A stretch of 7,501 nucleotides of DNA from assembly GCA_031283515.1 (NCBI GenBank), contig JAITBS010000309.1:1-7501 (forward strand), in the 5' to 3' direction. Position numbers and translations under genes: made by a program. This DNA comes from Planctomycetaceae bacterium (lineage in GTDB: Bacteria > Planctomycetota > Planctomycetia > Pirellulales > Thermoguttaceae). The notes under the pieces were generated by a model. That model saw nothing but the letters and a program-made list of their open reading frames with translations. It was not told the origin of the DNA and made no database searches. Within the stretch, counting starts at the first letter, position 1, and each line of letters begins with the position of its first letter. Below, piece after piece: positions 6,305 to 7,501 of this stretch.

Positions 6305-6320
6305 GCTTTTTTTTTGTTTG

Positions 6321-7307
6321 CCAACTGGTTTTGGTTCTTTGCCAACTAGTTCTTGTTTTCTGCTGACTGGTTTTGGTTCTCTGCCGACTGGTTTTGGTTC
6401 TCTGCAGACTGGTTTTAATTCTCTGCCGACTGGTTTTAATTCTCTGCCGACTGGCTTTTGTTCTCTGCCGACTGGCTTTGGTTCTCTGCCGACTGGTTTT
6501 TGTTCTCTGCCGACTGGCTTTGGTTCTCTGCCGACTGGCTTTGGTTCTCTGCCGACTGGTTTTAATTCTCTGCCGACTGGTTTTAATTCTCTGCCGACTG
6601 GTTTTGGCTCTCTGCCGACTGGTTTTAATTCTCTGCCGACTGGTTTTTACCAATTGCCAACTGGTTTTTGACAATTGTCAACTGGTTTTTACCAATTGCC
6701 AACTGGTTTTTGGTAATTGCCAACTGGTTTTGGTCAATTGTCAACTGGTTTTTACCAATTGTCAACTGGTTTTGAGTAATTGTCAACTGGTTTTGAGTAA
6801 TTGTCAACTGGTTTTGGGTAATTGTCAACTGGTTTTGAGTAATTGTCAACTGGTTTTGAGTAATTGTCAACTGGTTTTGAGTAATTGTCAACTGGTTTTA
6901 AGTAATTGTCAACTGGTTTTAAGTAATTGTCAACTGGTTTTGAGTAATTGTCAACTGGTTTTAAGTAATTGTCAACTGGTTTTTGTCAATTGTCAACTGG
7001 TTTTAAGTAATTGTCAACTGGTTTTGAGTAATTGTCAACTGGTTTTAGGTAATTGTCAACTGGTTTTGAGTAATTGTCAACTGGTTTTAAGTAATTGCCA
7101 ACTGGTTTTTACTAATTGCCAACTGGTTTTTACCAATTGTCAACTGGTTTTTACTAATTGCTAACTGGTTTTTACCAATTGCCAACTGGTTTTTGCCAAT
7201 GGCTAACTGGTTTTTGCCAATGGCTAACTGGTTTTTGCCAATGGCTAACTGGTTTTTGCCAATGGCTAACTGTTTTTTGGTAATTGCCAACTGTTTTTTA
7301 CCGGCTG
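6321..7307. repeat. 21-bp minisatellite, 47 consecutive units in perfect register
   Basis: The core CAACTGG or a one- or two-base variant recurs every 21 bp from 6322 to 7288. I checked the register at points across the array and found no insertion or deletion. Two blocks are visible: 16 units mostly TCTGCCGACTGG followed by TTTTNNTTC (cores 6322-6637), then 31 units mostly AATTGTCAACTGG followed by TTTTNAGT (from 6658), with four AATGGCTAACTG units near the right end (cores 7204-7267). The CTGGTTTT part is nearly constant and the rest varies. No unique spacers separate units, so it is not CRISPR. Long open frames on both strands follow from the period being divisible by three. Confidence 0.9.
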
Positions 7308-7309
7308 TT

Positions 7310-7355
7310 AACAGGGACAAGTCGGCAATTGCCGACTACATGGCGAAAGGTTGAC
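7310..7355. repeat. REP-like dispersed element, copy 2
   Basis: This copy contains the perfect 16-bp palindrome GTCGGCAATTGCCGAC (7321-7336) and ends in GGCGAAAGGTTGAC (7342-7355). Left and right modules match the element at 2855-2911. It abuts the end of the 21-bp minisatellite, whose register fades into its first bases (TAACAG at 7309). Confidence 0.65.
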
Positions 7356-7460
7356 GCTCCGACGAAAAAAGTTGGCGGCTATAAAAGATGATCACCGCTG
7401 AATAGATATCAAAAATCAACACAGAATGGGAATGCTCCCTAATGAACTACTGCGACACCC
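7356..7460. other. Short spacer without recognisable feature
   Basis: I see no ORF, hairpin or promoter of note in these 105 bp between the REP-like element and the terminal heptanucleotide repeat. Confidence 0.4.
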
Positions 7461-7501
7461 TCCCACTCCCCACTCTCCACTCTCCACTATCAACTCTCCA
7501 C
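7461..7501 (+). repeat. Heptanucleotide tandem repeat (CTCCACT), cut by window end
   Basis: Units TCCCACT, CCCCACT, CTCCACT, CTCCACT, ATCAACT and a truncated CTCCAC follow at exact 7-bp steps and probably continue beyond the window. The NNNNACT layout and period are the same as at 1573-1621, which itself contains a TTCCACT unit. Confidence 0.8.

Noticed and set aside
6282..6674. - strand frame with SRQRTKT heptads
   Set aside because: Same period artefact; other - strand frames across the array are broken by TAA in units with TTTTAAG.
6373..7164. 263-codon open frame on the + strand with NCQLVLS heptads
   Set aside because: It starts at a TTG inside the minisatellite, has no ribosome binding site, and exists because the 21-bp period is divisible by three. 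The peptide is a Cys/Leu/Val heptad with no natural protein character.
6321..7307. CRISPR array
   Set aside because: The units are contiguous with 21-bp period and no unique spacers, and no cas genes are present.
7087..7320. - strand frame with QLAIGKN heptads
   Set aside because: Same period artefact over the right end of the minisatellite; it closes at a TAA created by a repeat variant.

Overview
The window looks like an AT-rich, repeat-loaded accessory stretch of a bacterial chromosome. The best guess is a member of Planctomycetota or a related PVC lineage. This rests on a DUF4340 protein of the type common in planctomycetes, weak or absent Shine-Dalgarno sequences before most starts, and abundant 'CGCAGATTTCGCAG'-type intergenic repeats. 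It is an inference from style, not from a marker gene.

Layout: (1) The left edge holds the last 40 codons of an unrecognised + strand gene, followed by about 680 bp without a convincing gene. That stretch carries several short repeats, a REP-like hairpin and a good sigma70-type promoter at 702-729. (2) Positions 806-2574 form a three-gene + strand cluster: a seven-segment membrane protein of unknown function, a MotA/TolQ/ExbB-family proton-channel subunit, and a DUF2149 protein that resembles a TolR/ExbD-like partner. (3) Positions 2584-2855 are a frameshifted remnant of an IS5-like transposase, followed by a REP-like element with a hairpin that could terminate the convergent gene. (4) On the - strand lie speB (agmatinase, 2920-3786) and, 54 bp upstream of it, a 625-residue membrane-anchored DUF4340 protein (3841-5718) ending in an 11-residue KPVEETKKEEP repeat. 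(5) From about 6000 to the right end there is no credible gene. There is a 59-bp tandem repeat (five units), then a 987-bp minisatellite of 47 consecutive 21-bp units in perfect register, a second REP-like element, and a heptanucleotide repeat running off the edge.

How the parts work together: the MotA-like and DUF2149 proteins are the two halves expected of an ion-driven inner-membrane energy transducer, and the seven-segment protein is probably a third component. SpeB makes putrescine from agmatine. The DUF4340 protein has no visible functional link to it beyond likely co-transcription. The most unusual features are the repeats. One 7-bp repeat fills the spacer just before the channel-subunit start codon, and a related 7-bp repeat sits at the far end. 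The 21-bp minisatellite, read on the - strand, shares an EPKPV-coding core with the DUF4340 tail, and the two cores compared differ there only at synonymous positions.
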